Source: CAJXQU01 sp965223825 (GTDB lineage: Bacteria > Pseudomonadota > Gammaproteobacteria > CAJXQU01). Taken from it: a stretch of 64,000 nucleotides of DNA. The stretch covers positions 1,984,001 to 2,048,000 of the forward strand of contig OZ245018.1 of NCBI GenBank assembly GCA_965223825.1, written 5' to 3'. This document shows, piece after piece, positions 1 through 8,698 of this stretch (position 1 is its first letter; each line of letters begins with the position of its first letter). The translations under genes and the position numbers were made by a program. The notes below the pieces were generated by a model. That model ran no database searches. It worked only from the letters and a program-made list of their open reading frames with translations, and had not been told where the DNA came from.

Positions 1-1906
1 TGCGTAACGATTTTGCATACGCGTGACCTGATTCAAAACCCGCATCCACTAACTCTTTCCAAATATCCGGTAATTGATTTAAACGTGCACCGAAAAAATC
101 AATACGTTGACCGCCAGTAATTTTAGTATATAAGCCATACTTCGTACCGACATTACCGAGAACAGTTAGTTTTTCTGGCGTGATTTCACCACCTGCGATT
201 CGCGGAACGACAGAATACGTTCCGTCTTTTTGCATATTCGCTAAATAACGATCATTCGTGTCTTGCAACCCACGGTGATCTTTTTCAAGAACATAATCAT
301 TCCAGCAAGAGGCAAGGATCGACGCAACCGCAGGTTTACAAATCTCGCAACCTTTACCTTGTCCATGTTTATCTAATAATTCTTTAAATGATTTAATTTC
401 TTCGACGCGAACAAGATGATAAAGATCTTGTCGAGTGTAAGGAAAATGTTCACAAATATCAGTGTTAACTTCCATCCCAAGTTTGGCCATTTCACTGTTC
501 ATAACTTGTGTCATTAATGGCACACAACCACCACAACCTGTGCCCGCATTTGTACAACTTTTCAGCTCGCCGATCGTCACAGCACCTTCTTGAACTGCAG
601 CACATAAATCGCCTTTCGACACATTATTACATGAACAAATTTGTGCAGAATCTGGAAAAGAATCTACACCAATGCCCGCCATACCGCTGCCGTCACGATC
701 TGGCAATATCATTGAATCTGGAAATTCTGGTAATTCAATGGCATTCAACATCATCTGCAATAAGTTACCGTAAGCATCGGCTTCGCCAAGTAAAATACCA
801 CCAAGTAAATGTTTTTTATCGGCGCTAATAACGATTTTTTTGTATATGCCGTTCGGCTGATCGATATACGTGTAGTTTAACGCGCCTGGTGTACGACCGT
901 GTGCATCACCAAAGCTTGCAACATCGACGCCCATGAGTTTCAACTTCGTACTCATGTCCGCGCCAGTAAATGATTCTTTCCCATCAACCAGATGATCAGC
1001 TGCAACTGCCGCCATCGTATAGCCCGGTGCAACCAAACCAAAAATTTGATTATTCCAAAGCGCACATTCACCAATGGCATAAATATCCGGATCACTTGTT
1101 TGACAATGATTATTGATCACGATGCCACCACGTGGGCCGATTTCCAGATCACAATCACGTGCAATTTCATCACGAGGTCGAATGCCTGCAGAGAAGACGA
1201 TCAGATCGGTTTCTAACGATTCGCCATCTTCAAACTCCATACGGTTAATCGTGCTATGACCATCGGTGATATTAATCGTATTTTTAGAAGTATGAACTTT
1301 AACGCCCATCTCCTCGATTTTATTCTTAAGTACATTTCCACCGGCATCATCAATTTGCACAGCCATTAAACGAGGTGCAAATTCAACAACATGTGTTTCT
1401 AAGCCTAAATCTTTGATCGCTTTCGCGGCTTCTAATCCAAGCAAACCACCACCAACAACCGTACCGACTTTAGAGTTAGCACCAGCTTGAGTGATCGCCT
1501 CTAGGTCCTCAATTGTCCGATAAACTAAGCACGCTTCGCGCTCATGGCCAGGAACCGGCGGTACAAAAGGAAATGAACCTGTGGCGAGAATTAATTTGTC
1601 ATACTCAACTGTTCGGCCTTGAGAAGATGTGACGGTTTTTGCATCCCGATCAATTTTATCTGCCTTGTCGTTAAGATGAACAACCACACCGTTCTCATCA
1701 TAAAAGCCCTCTTCAACCAAGGACAGATCTTCTGCTGTACTCCCCGAAAAAAACGCGGATAAATGAACCCTGTCATATGCATAACGAGGCTCCTCACAGA
1801 AAGTAATAATTTCAAAATCATCACGGTTTTCTGCTTTCACCAGCTCCTCGATAAAGCGGTGTCCGACCATACCGTTCCCAATAATGACGATGCGTTGTTT
1901 GCTCAT
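1..1906 (-). CDS. nirB: Assimilatory nitrite reductase [NAD(P)H], large subunit NirB (3' end outside window)
   Basis: Cytoplasmic siroheme enzyme that reduces nitrite to ammonium with NAD(P)H. About 635 codons are visible. The order is an FAD-binding Rossmann motif (IVIIGNGMVG) at the N terminus, an NAD-binding motif (GGGLLGLEAA) near residue 145, and a BFD-type [2Fe-2S] cysteine set near residues 420-460 (CSC, then CGGC), a second cysteine-containing stretch, and the start of the siroheme/ferredoxin-like half. The C-terminal part is cut by the window edge; the family is usually about 850 residues. ATG at 1906 is chosen because a GAGGT lies seven bases before it; an in-frame ATG at 1912 sits on that site. 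It is the last visible gene of the NarK-kinase-FAD protein unit. nirD and a nitrate reductase catalytic gene would be expected beyond the edge, which is inference. Confidence 0.93.
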   Translation of the reverse strand, partial: MSKQRIVIIGNGMVGHRFIEELVKAENRDDFEIITFCEEPRYAYDRVHLSAFFSGSTAEDLSLVEEGFYDENGVVVHLNDKADKIDRDAKTVTSSQGRTVEYDKLILATGSFPFVPPVPGHEREACLVYRTIEDLEAITQAGANSKVGTVVGGGLLGLEAAKAIKDLGLETHVVEFAPRLMAVQIDDAGGNVLKNKIEEMGVKVHTSKNTINITDGHSTINRMEFEDGESLETDLIVFSAGIRPRDEIARDCDLEIGPRGGIVINNHCQTSDPDIYAIGECALWNNQIFGLVAPGYTMAAVAADHLVDGKESFTGADMSTKLKLMGVDVASFGDAHGRTPGALNYTYIDQPNGIYKKIVISADKKHLLGGILLGEADAYGNLLQMMLNAIELPEFPDSMILPDRDGSGMAGIGVDSFPDSAQICSCNNVSKGDLCAAVQEGAVTIGELKSCTNAGTGCGGCVPLMTQVMNSEMAKLGMEVNTDICEHFPYTRQDLYHLVRVEEIKSFKELLDKHGQGKGCEICKPAVASILASCWNDYVLEKDHRGLQDTNDRYLANMQKDGTYSVVPRIAGGEITPEKLTVLGNVGTKYGLYTKITGGQRIDFFGARLNQLPDIWKELVDAGFESGHAYAKSLR

Positions 1907-1961
1907 GCCCATACCTCTAACTTAAATTCGTTGCCTAATAAAATGAGTGCCAGGTTTCTCA

Positions 1962-3224
1962 CTAGGCTGCGGTTTGTTTTTCTTCTGTCGGCATTTCAAT
2001 ATTCACGGGACCAAACATCAGGTCTCTCCGTATTGTTGAAATATCTGTCGACGCTATGATCAAATCCATATATTCAGCATTCAAACTGGTGTTTCCAAAA
2101 AGTACCGCACCAATCAGCACGTTATTTTGGATCACAAGTTTTCTGTAAATTCGATTTGCCGGATCAATCATCGTAATCGATTCAGATTGATCATTACCTT
2201 GAAAGTCACCGACGGAAAAAACATCAATCCCAGTAACTTTTAATTTTGTAGATGTGATCGTACCCACATACGCCTCACTTAAATCTTCACATAATAATGC
2301 AGCACAAGCTTTTGCCATTTCATACAACGGTGCAACAAGGCCATAACACACTTTTCGATGCTGTACACATTCGCCAATAGCGTAAATATCTTTTTCTGAC
2401 GTCTGCATGTGATCATCAACCACAATGCCCGCTTCACAATTAATTCCGGATGTTTTTGCTAATGAAATATTCGGACGAATCCCTGCTGTCATAACCACTA
2501 AATCTGCAGAAATTTCAGAACCATCAGAAAATTGCACAGCACCGACATTCTTTGCATTACTGCCATGTGAAATAAACGCGCTAGTATTCGCACCCATTTT
2601 AAATTTAATGCCACGCGCAGATAAGCTGTCGATCAACATTTGTCCCGCAACGGAATCAAGTTGGCGATCCATTAAGCACGTGCTGCGATGAACAACCGTG
2701 ACATCCATACCTTGAATTTTTAATCCATTCGCTGCTTCAAGGCCTAATAAACCTCCACCGATCACAACGGCTCTTCGATGTTTACGAGCAGCGGCCAACA
2801 TGAAATCAACGTCTTTAATATCTCTAAAACTCACAACGCCTTCGAGATCATTTCCCTTGACTGGAATAATAAAAGGATTTGAACCTGTCGCGATGACTAA
2901 TTTGTCGTAATCGATTTTTTCGTCATGATTGACTTCAATCTGTTTTGATTCGCTATTGATGGCAGTCACCCAACTATTTGTTCTAAGTTGAATATTATTT
3001 TCTTCATACCAATCAATAGAATTGATCATTATTTCATCAAGTTTTTTTTCACCCGATAAAACTGGCGAGAGCATGATCCGATTATAATTACCGTGTGGTT
3101 CTGCACCGAAAACTATAATTTTGTAACGTGCCGAATCACGTTCCAATAATTCACTCAGGAAACGACCTCCGGCCATTCCGTTACCTATCACAATGAGCGT
3201 TTCTTTAGTCTGTTTCATGATCAT
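1962..3224 (-). CDS. NirB-like FAD/NAD(P)-dependent oxidoreductase, probable electron-transfer subunit of assimilatory nitrate reductase (NasC-type)
   Basis: A 420-residue pyridine nucleotide-disulfide oxidoreductase. It has an FAD dinucleotide motif (IVIGNGMAGG) near residue 12, an NAD motif (VVIGGGLLGLEAA) near residue 155, a second FAD motif (DIYAIGECVQH) near residue 285 and a small C-terminal domain. It resembles the first half of NirB next door but lacks the BFD [2Fe-2S] and siroheme parts, so it cannot reduce nitrite itself. Klebsiella NasC has this size and architecture and passes NADH electrons to nitrate reductase; that role is inferred here from family and context. It sits 55 bp upstream of nirB and downstream of the kinase/phosphatase gene. 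An origin by duplication of the nirB 5' half is possible. A rubredoxin reductase-like role is the alternative. Confidence 0.75.
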   Translation of the reverse strand: MIMKQTKETLIVIGNGMAGGRFLSELLERDSARYKIIVFGAEPHGNYNRIMLSPVLSGEKKLDEIMINSIDWYEENNIQLRTNSWVTAINSESKQIEVNHDEKIDYDKLVIATGSNPFIIPVKGNDLEGVVSFRDIKDVDFMLAAARKHRRAVVIGGGLLGLEAANGLKIQGMDVTVVHRSTCLMDRQLDSVAGQMLIDSLSARGIKFKMGANTSAFISHGSNAKNVGAVQFSDGSEISADLVVMTAGIRPNISLAKTSGINCEAGIVVDDHMQTSEKDIYAIGECVQHRKVCYGLVAPLYEMAKACAALLCEDLSEAYVGTITSTKLKVTGIDVFSVGDFQGNDQSESITMIDPANRIYRKLVIQNNVLIGAVLFGNTSLNAEYMDLIIASTDISTIRRDLMFGPVNIEMPTEEKQTAA

Positions 3225-3277
3225 TACATTACTAATTGCATGCTGTATGCCAATTACCTATCTTTCTGTTTTATATG

Positions 3278-3299
3278 AGGTTTTAACTGGTTAAAACCT
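3278..3299 (-). other. Intercistronic hairpin upstream of the FAD oxidoreductase gene
   Basis: A perfect 9-bp inverted repeat (AGGTTTTAA / TTAAAACCT) with a four-base loop lies between the kinase/phosphatase stop and the NasC-like start. It has no proper U-tract, so it is more likely an mRNA stability or processing element than a terminator. Confidence 0.35.
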
Positions 3300-3370
3300 A
3301 ACGAGCAATACCCTTCGCCCAAACTAAGTGCGATTAACACTTTAATTGCACACATGCGGTGCGCAATACT

Positions 3371-5113
3371 TTATTTAGCCCACAATAAATACAATAAAAT
3401 TATTGATAATATCGTTGTCATAAAGCTCAACCCCTTCCAGAACAACAAGGGATCACGTTCTATCAAGGGAGATTTTTCTGCTTGTAAATACTTTTTATTC
3501 GGGTGTCTTAAGTCAAAAACAAACTCTGAAACATCCTCGTAGCGTAAATACGGATCGGGATGTACTGACTTGCGTAATGCGCCATCCATCCACAGTGGTA
3601 TTTTCGGACGATTTTCTAAACTGCTTGTATACGTTAATTTATTTTGTTTGGCTTTATTCGTTGCATGCTCTAACGATTCACCGTATGGATGTTCTCCACC
3701 GCATAACATTTCGTAAACTATGACCCCCAGCGAGAATAAGTCCGCGCGGGTACTGATCCGTCCGCCAGACAAATATTCCGGTGCTGTATATTGTTTTGTG
3801 CCGAGTAAAGTATCACGCTCAATCGGTGTGGTAATTTCCATAACACCAGCAACACGCGTGGATCCAAAATCGATAATTTTTACCGTTCCAGTCTCAGACT
3901 CAATCATAATGTTGTCTGGTTTAAGATCCTGGTGCAGCATTTCTAATCGATGGAATGCACGTAATCCTTTTGAAATTTGTTCAACAATACTTCGTACTGT
4001 TTCTAATGGTGGTTCAGGATTATCGATCATCCATTGCGCGAGCGTTTGTCCTTGAATGTATTCCGTCGCGTAATAGAGAAAATTTCTTTCACGATCATGT
4101 GGCCACGCTTTTAAAACGTGCACACTATTTAAGCGTCTTGCGATCCATTCTTCCATCAAAAACCGTTCAAGATAGGCTGGATCATCTTGGTAATTGATTG
4201 AAGGTGTTTTAAGAATAACTTGATTGTCTGATTTCGTATCCGCAGCAAGATAAACTTGCGTACGTTTACTGGCATGTAATTCACGAATAATTTTGTAACC
4301 ATCAATGGTCATTCCCGGGGACAAATCGGGTGGAAAAGGAAGCTGCGTTAAACTATTAAAAACATCATCCATATCCTGCGTTGGTAATGAATCAATTGAA
4401 ATGATTTGCACAGATAAATTATCGGTACTCCCATTCTCATAGGCGCGATCAACCAATGACTTTGCTGCTTCATCAAGATCATCAATTTGTAATGCCTTGA
4501 GCAGATCAGGATTTTCAAGATCTTCATACACACCATCGGTTAATAATAAATACCTATCACCGACTTCTATCGGAAATGATAAATAATCAATGTCTAACCG
4601 ACTGTCCACACCCATTGCTCGACTGAGATAATTTTTATCTTTAGAAACCCAAACACGATGATCAGTCGTTAGTTGATCTAATTCGCCTTCACGTAATTGA
4701 TAAATACGAGAATCACCAACATGAAATAAATGCGCCGTTGTAGATTTAAAAACAAGCGCACTAAGTGTACAAACCATACCGCGGTTTTGATCACGAAACT
4801 CTTTACTTTGTTGTGTTTGAGAATAAAGCCACGAGTTCGTTGCGGTTAAGACTTGTTGCACTGATTTTTTTACTGTCCATGCATCCGACGTGCAGTAATA
4901 ATCCTCTAAAAAACCCGTTACCGTTGCTTCACTTGCAATATGTCCAACATCACTACTACTAATGCCATCTGCCAGTGCAACCGCAATTCCCTTGTTAGTT
5001 AATTGCGGTTCTTTAGGAATATACACACCATGAAAATCCTGATTGATTTCCTTTCGGCCTTTATCAGAATATTGACCTACTGATATTGAAAGTGTTGTGT
5101 TTTGCTGTGACAT
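3371..5113 (-). CDS. Bifunctional PP2C-type protein phosphatase / Ser-Thr protein kinase, membrane anchored
   Basis: A 580-residue fusion. Residues about 1-240 are a PP2C phosphatase with the metal-binding acidic motifs LADGISSSD (near residue 50), HVGDSRIY, LLLTDGVYEDL and STDNLSV. Residues about 268-530 are a Hanks-type kinase with an invariant-lysine candidate (VILKTP), HQDLKPDN near residue 392, DFGSTR near 413 and an APE-like motif (APEYLSGG). The glycine loop is degenerate and HRD is replaced by HQD, so this is a non-RD kinase. The last 20 residues form one hydrophobic segment, anchoring it in the membrane with both domains cytoplasmic. From memory, related fusions occur in nitrate assimilation clusters of other proteobacteria, but I know of no established substrate. 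It lies between the NarK transporter and the NirB-type reductases, so it may tune uptake or reduction; this is inference. Confidence 0.88.
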   Translation of the reverse strand: MSQQNTTLSISVGQYSDKGRKEINQDFHGVYIPKEPQLTNKGIAVALADGISSSDVGHIASEATVTGFLEDYYCTSDAWTVKKSVQQVLTATNSWLYSQTQQSKEFRDQNRGMVCTLSALVFKSTTAHLFHVGDSRIYQLREGELDQLTTDHRVWVSKDKNYLSRAMGVDSRLDIDYLSFPIEVGDRYLLLTDGVYEDLENPDLLKALQIDDLDEAAKSLVDRAYENGSTDNLSVQIISIDSLPTQDMDDVFNSLTQLPFPPDLSPGMTIDGYKIIRELHASKRTQVYLAADTKSDNQVILKTPSINYQDDPAYLERFLMEEWIARRLNSVHVLKAWPHDRERNFLYYATEYIQGQTLAQWMIDNPEPPLETVRSIVEQISKGLRAFHRLEMLHQDLKPDNIMIESETGTVKIIDFGSTRVAGVMEITTPIERDTLLGTKQYTAPEYLSGGRISTRADLFSLGVIVYEMLCGGEHPYGESLEHATNKAKQNKLTYTSSLENRPKIPLWMDGALRKSVHPDPYLRYEDVSEFVFDLRHPNKKYLQAEKSPLIERDPLLFWKGLSFMTTILSIILLYLLWAK

Positions 5114-5146
5114 AATAGTTTCTTATTGAATTTAAGTGATTCATTA

Positions 5147-5176
5147 ACAACGTGCTAAATCAACTTAGCACGTTGT
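5147..5176 (-). other. Perfect 12-bp inverted repeat between the NarK-type gene and the kinase gene
   Basis: Arms ACAACGTGCTAA and TTAGCACGTTGT flank a six-base loop in the short gap between the NarK stop and the kinase start. Only a weak U-rich tail follows on the minus strand. It may be a partial terminator or an RNase-resistant hairpin that uncouples transporter and kinase expression. Confidence 0.45.
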
Positions 5177-5188
5177 CTATATTTATAA

Positions 5189-6655
5189 TCAGCTTACATC
5201 GATCATCTGGACGGTGCCATCCGGCATTGTTTCAGCAATGGCTCCTTTTGGTTCATTCATAAACAAAATGCTGATTAAACCAAGAACGGCTGCACCCGCA
5301 ATCACCAAAAAGAACGTTTGTGCTGACACCATGGAATAGATTGTTAAGAACGTAACCGCACCAACATTACCGTAAGCACCGGCCATCCCAGCAATCTGTC
5401 CGGTCAAACGTCGCTTAATTAGTGGAATAATGGCAAACACGGCACCTTCCGCAGATTGCACAAAAAATGAACATGCCATCATTGCGAGCACTGCAACTAA
5501 TACCGGCCAGTCTGACGTTATTTGTGACATGCTGAAATAGCCGATCGCCAATCCCGCTAATAAAATAATTAAGGTTTTTTTACGACCAAATTTATCACTT
5601 ATCAAACCACCACCAGGACGCGCAACAAGGTTCATAAACGCATAACCCGAAGCTAACATTCCCGCATATACTTGTGATAATTCGAACGTATCCATAAAAA
5701 ATAAAGGCAACATGGAAATCACGGCAAGCTCTGAACCAAATGCGAGAAAATATGCTAGATCAAGAATTGCCACTTGTTTAAATGAATACCGATCAATCTC
5801 TGGTATTTCTTTCGTGAAGACGTCCTTGTTTACCTTAATTACGTGATACGTTTGATAGAAATAGACTAGAACTAAACCTGCATAAATCATCAACATACCG
5901 CTGTCGTTAAGCATTTGCAGCTTGTTTAATTTCCAAGTTAATAGCGCTAATGCAAGATACATAGGAATATTCATGATCAGATAAAAAATCAGATCACCTT
6001 TACTGCTGACTTCTAATGCACCTGTTTTTTTCGGTTTAAAATAGGTTGATCCTTTTGGCGTATCCGTCACTGAGAAGTAATAAATAAAGGAGTAGATAAA
6101 AGCGATTAATCCCGTTAACGCGATCGCATAACGCCAGCCATCATCTCCACCGAATGCAAGTGCAATTGTTGGTAATGCCATCGCAGCAGCAGCTGATCCA
6201 AAATTTCCCCAACCACCATAAATACCTTCTGCAAGTCCCATTTGTTTTGCTGGAAACCATTCACCGATCATGCGGATACCGATTACAAATCCTGCACCAA
6301 CAAAACCCAATAAAAATCGACCAATAGCAAGCGACTCAAAGGTATTTGCCGTGGCGAAATAAAAACAAATAAGGGATGAAATAAATAGTAAACCTGAATA
6401 GGTTTTTCTAGGGCCGATATTATCAACCAACATTCCGATCAAAATACGCGCAGGGATTGTCAGTGCAACGTTTAAAATGAGGAGCGTTTTAACCTGTTCA
6501 GCAGTCAAACCAAGGGAGTCTTTGATCGATGCCATTAGTGGTGCGTGGTTAAACCAGACAACAAAGGTAATAAAAAAAGCGATCCACGTAAGGTGGAGTG
6601 TTTTAACCTTTCCAGAAAAGGAAAAGAGGTTTAGAGATTGATTGTCCGCACTCAT
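5189..6655 (-). CDS. narK: NarK/NasA-type nitrate/nitrite MFS transporter
   Basis: A 488-residue inner-membrane transporter of the nitrate/nitrite porter family, with about 12 hydrophobic segments. Both nitrate-signature glycine motifs are visible: GGWGNFGSAAA in the first half and AGAYGNVGAVT in the second. Arginines in helix contexts IGIRMIGEW and LVARPGGGL match the substrate-binding arginines of the family. It probably imports nitrate for assimilation, in parallel with the ABC system encoded upstream. It starts its own transcription unit, driven by a sigma-54 promoter at 6781-6798 and followed by the kinase/phosphatase and reductase genes. Nitrite export or exchange is an alternative activity. 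Confidence 0.9.
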   Translation of the reverse strand: MSADNQSLNLFSFSGKVKTLHLTWIAFFITFVVWFNHAPLMASIKDSLGLTAEQVKTLLILNVALTIPARILIGMLVDNIGPRKTYSGLLFISSLICFYFATANTFESLAIGRFLLGFVGAGFVIGIRMIGEWFPAKQMGLAEGIYGGWGNFGSAAAAMALPTIALAFGGDDGWRYAIALTGLIAFIYSFIYYFSVTDTPKGSTYFKPKKTGALEVSSKGDLIFYLIMNIPMYLALALLTWKLNKLQMLNDSGMLMIYAGLVLVYFYQTYHVIKVNKDVFTKEIPEIDRYSFKQVAILDLAYFLAFGSELAVISMLPLFFMDTFELSQVYAGMLASGYAFMNLVARPGGGLISDKFGRKKTLIILLAGLAIGYFSMSQITSDWPVLVAVLAMMACSFFVQSAEGAVFAIIPLIKRRLTGQIAGMAGAYGNVGAVTFLTIYSMVSAQTFFLVIAGAAVLGLISILFMNEPKGAIAETMPDGTVQMIDVS

Positions 6656-6697
6656 TGAGCGTGCTCCATGTTAATAAAAATTCTTGACAACACGGCA

Positions 6698-6769
6698 CAC
6701 CCTTCACAGTAAAGTGAGGAAACGAATTACTCTAAATTGTTTCAAAGTGGCGCAGCATCGTTGCCGGCA
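6698..6769 (-). ncRNA. Candidate ANTAR-binding two-hairpin leader of the narK unit
   Basis: Downstream of the sigma-54 promoter the leader can form two hairpins with six-base loops. P1 (about 6751-6769) has loop AACGAU and P2 (about 6698-6716) has loop ACUGUG. Both loops carry A at position 1 and G at position 4, the published ANTAR-RNA signature. The stems are short and contain a wobble pair and a bulge. No clear intrinsic terminator follows P2 before the narK start; only a short T-run is seen near 6675. If real, the control may be through weak termination or through translation. Confidence 0.5.
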
Positions 6770-6780
6770 TAGGCGGTATT

Positions 6781-6798
6781 TAGCAAGTTTCTTGCCAA
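6781..6798 (-). promoter_or_regulatory. Sigma-54 promoter of the narK unit
   Basis: On the minus strand TTGGCA-N6-CTTGCTA has the -24 GG and -12 GC exactly ten bases apart, as required by sigma-54. The predicted start is near 6771, giving a leader of about 115 nt before narK. It implies control by general nitrogen regulation (NtrC). Confidence 0.75.
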
Positions 6799-6882
6799 AT
6801 ACAAATTCTAGGTATATATCATTGTTTTATATAGCTTTAAACTATAATCACTCATATAAAATAAGACCCGTTACAGGTTTGT

Positions 6883-6899
6883 CGCACTCTTTATGTGCA
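6883..6899. promoter_or_regulatory. Probable NtrC enhancer site upstream of narK
   Basis: The sequence has the NtrC dyad form GCAC-N7-GTGC with a flanking A on one side, about 110-130 bp upstream of the predicted sigma-54 start. A further TGCACCA half-site lies at 6914-6920. This spacing is normal for NtrC enhancers. Confidence 0.5.
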
Positions 6900-6935
6900 T
6901 AAAATATTATTTATGCACCAATCTGATCAGCTATA

Positions 6936-6960
6936 AAAAAGGCTCCATTTAGGAGCCTTT
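6936..6960 (-). terminator. Intrinsic terminator after nrtC
   Basis: A 7-bp stem AGGCTCC/GGAGCCT with a five-base loop is followed on the minus strand by six T. It lies about 45 bp beyond the nrtC stop and separates the porin-nasT-nrtABC unit from the narK unit. Confidence 0.8.
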
Positions 6961-7001
6961 GAACTAAAAATGATAACGGTAAAAACGGAAACGTTTACAA
7001 C

Positions 7002-8687
7002 TTAATGCTCGTCGCATTCTGCTAAGAACGTCAGCAACTCTTCACGGTATTTATAATAATCAGGATGTGCAACTAAGGCCTTGCGAGTTCGAGGTCGTGG
7101 TAGATTCACTTCCATAACCTTACCGACTTTTGCATGTGGTCCATTGGTCATCATGACGACACGATCAGCGAGCAAAATCGCTTCATCCACATCATGTGTG
7201 ATCATGATGGCGGTCACTTTTGTTCTCGCCCAAACCTCCATTAAGACTTCTTGTAACTCCCAACGCGTAAGAGAGTCCAACATACCGAAAGGCTCATCCA
7301 ATAATAACAACTTTGGTGATAGAGCAAATGCACGTGCAATACCGACACGTTGTTTCATTCCATTTGAAAGCTCAGCGGCTTTCTTATCCAACGCATCACC
7401 CAAGCCGACTTTAGCTAAATAATACTCAACAATATCTTTTCGCTCGGCTGCAGTCGCATGTGGATAAACGCGATCAACCCCAAGCTCGACATTCTCACTC
7501 GCTGTCATCCAAGGAAATAAACTCGGTGCCTGAAAAACCACCGCACGATCAGGCCCAGCGTTCGTTACCTCTTTGTGATCTAACACTATTCCACCATCAC
7601 TGATCTCGTTTAATCCAGCCGTCATCGATAGCACTGTCGATTTACCGCAACCAGAATGGCCAATAACGGAAATAAACTCTCCCTTTGTGATGTTTAAATT
7701 AAAATCTTCAACCACCGTTAACGGGCCTTTCGGTGTTGGGTATATTTTTGTGAGATTAAAATATTCCAAATATTTTGGATCACCGATTTTATCTTGGAAC
7801 GCCTTCAACACTTCCGGCTGTGAAAGATCCGGCTCAGGTTCACCAAAATCACTTGCTGTATTGGGTTTCACATTCGGCAGGTGCACAATATTTGAATCTT
7901 CTGCTGCAGATTCCTGCAGACCAACGTTCATCAGATATTGTGTGATCTCACTACGTAATTGCTTGAATCGTTCATTATGATTCATCGCTGTGCGATCACG
8001 TGGTCTTTCCAAATCAACAATAAACTCGGGGCCAAATGTTGCATCAGGCCCTGGGTTTAACGGAATAATGCGATCCGCCATGATCAAACCTTCATCAACA
8101 TCGTTGGTGATCAGAACAACCGTTTTCTTTTCCTGCTCCCAAATACGTACAATCTCATCTTGCAGATTTGCTCGAGTCAATGCATCTAAAGCACTCAACG
8201 GCTCATCTAGCAACAATACGTGCGGGCTTGCAGCTAAAGCACGAGCAACATTCACTCGTTGTCGCATACCACCAGATAATTCTGAAGGACGGCGATTAAG
8301 GGCATGTGATAAGCCGACCATGTCAATATACTTTTCGGTACGCGCTTTACGCTCTTCAGCTGAAAGCTGACTGAATGCAGAATCCACCGCTAAGGCGACA
8401 TTGCCGTAAACCGTCAACCAAGGCATCAAGGAATAACTTTGAAAAACCACACCACGATCAGAACTTGGCCCTGTGACTTTTTCACCTTCTAAAATAACCT
8501 CACCATTATCGGGTTTTATTAAACCCGCAATAGTTGAAATTAATGTTGTTTTCCCTGTACCAGAAAAGCCAACAATGGCGACAAACTCACCTTCCGCTAT
8601 CTCAAGATTGATATCCTTAAGGACAGACGTCTTATTATGTCCCTGACCATATGATTTACTAATATTTTTTAAACTTAAAAAAGACAT
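7002..8687 (-). CDS. nrtC: Nitrate ABC transporter ATP-binding protein, two ATPase domains in tandem
   Basis: Energises ABC nitrate uptake at the inner membrane. The 561-residue protein contains two complete nucleotide-binding domains. The first (about 1-255) has Walker A GFSGTGKTT, signature LSGGMRQR and Walker B LLLDEPLSALD. The second (about 305-550) has GHSGCGKST, signature LSNGMKQR and LLLDEPFGMLD. Cyanobacteria encode two separate subunits, NrtC (with an extra NrtA-like domain) and NrtD; here one chain supplies both ATPases and there is no NrtA-like tail. About 50 residues (HLPNVKPNT region) link the two. It lies 11 bp downstream of nrtB and is the last gene before a terminator. Confidence 0.92.
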   Translation of the reverse strand: MSFLSLKNISKSYGQGHNKTSVLKDINLEIAEGEFVAIVGFSGTGKTTLISTIAGLIKPDNGEVILEGEKVTGPSSDRGVVFQSYSLMPWLTVYGNVALAVDSAFSQLSAEERKARTEKYIDMVGLSHALNRRPSELSGGMRQRVNVARALAASPHVLLLDEPLSALDALTRANLQDEIVRIWEQEKKTVVLITNDVDEGLIMADRIIPLNPGPDATFGPEFIVDLERPRDRTAMNHNERFKQLRSEITQYLMNVGLQESAAEDSNIVHLPNVKPNTASDFGEPEPDLSQPEVLKAFQDKIGDPKYLEYFNLTKIYPTPKGPLTVVEDFNLNITKGEFISVIGHSGCGKSTVLSMTAGLNEISDGGIVLDHKEVTNAGPDRAVVFQAPSLFPWMTASENVELGVDRVYPHATAAERKDIVEYYLAKVGLGDALDKKAAELSNGMKQRVGIARAFALSPKLLLLDEPFGMLDSLTRWELQEVLMEVWARTKVTAIMITHDVDEAILLADRVVMMTNGPHAKVGKVMEVNLPRPRTRKALVAHPDYYKYREELLTFLAECDEH

Positions 8688-8698
8688 TTTCCTACTCC

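Noticed and set aside
3300..3325. Sigma-54 promoter before the NasC-like gene (TTGGGCG...TTGCT)
   Set aside because: The GG and GC elements are 11 or 12 bases apart rather than ten.
5147..5176. Third ANTAR hairpin
   Set aside because: The six-base loop lacks A at position 1 on the minus strand, and no partner hairpin is present.
7990..8370. Plus-strand frame of 126 codons opposite nrtC
   Set aside because: Lies wholly antisense to strongly conserved ABC ATPase motifs, has no ribosome site and no recognisable protein pattern. The other long antisense frames (for example at 59158-59601 and 62128-62583) were rejected for the same reason.
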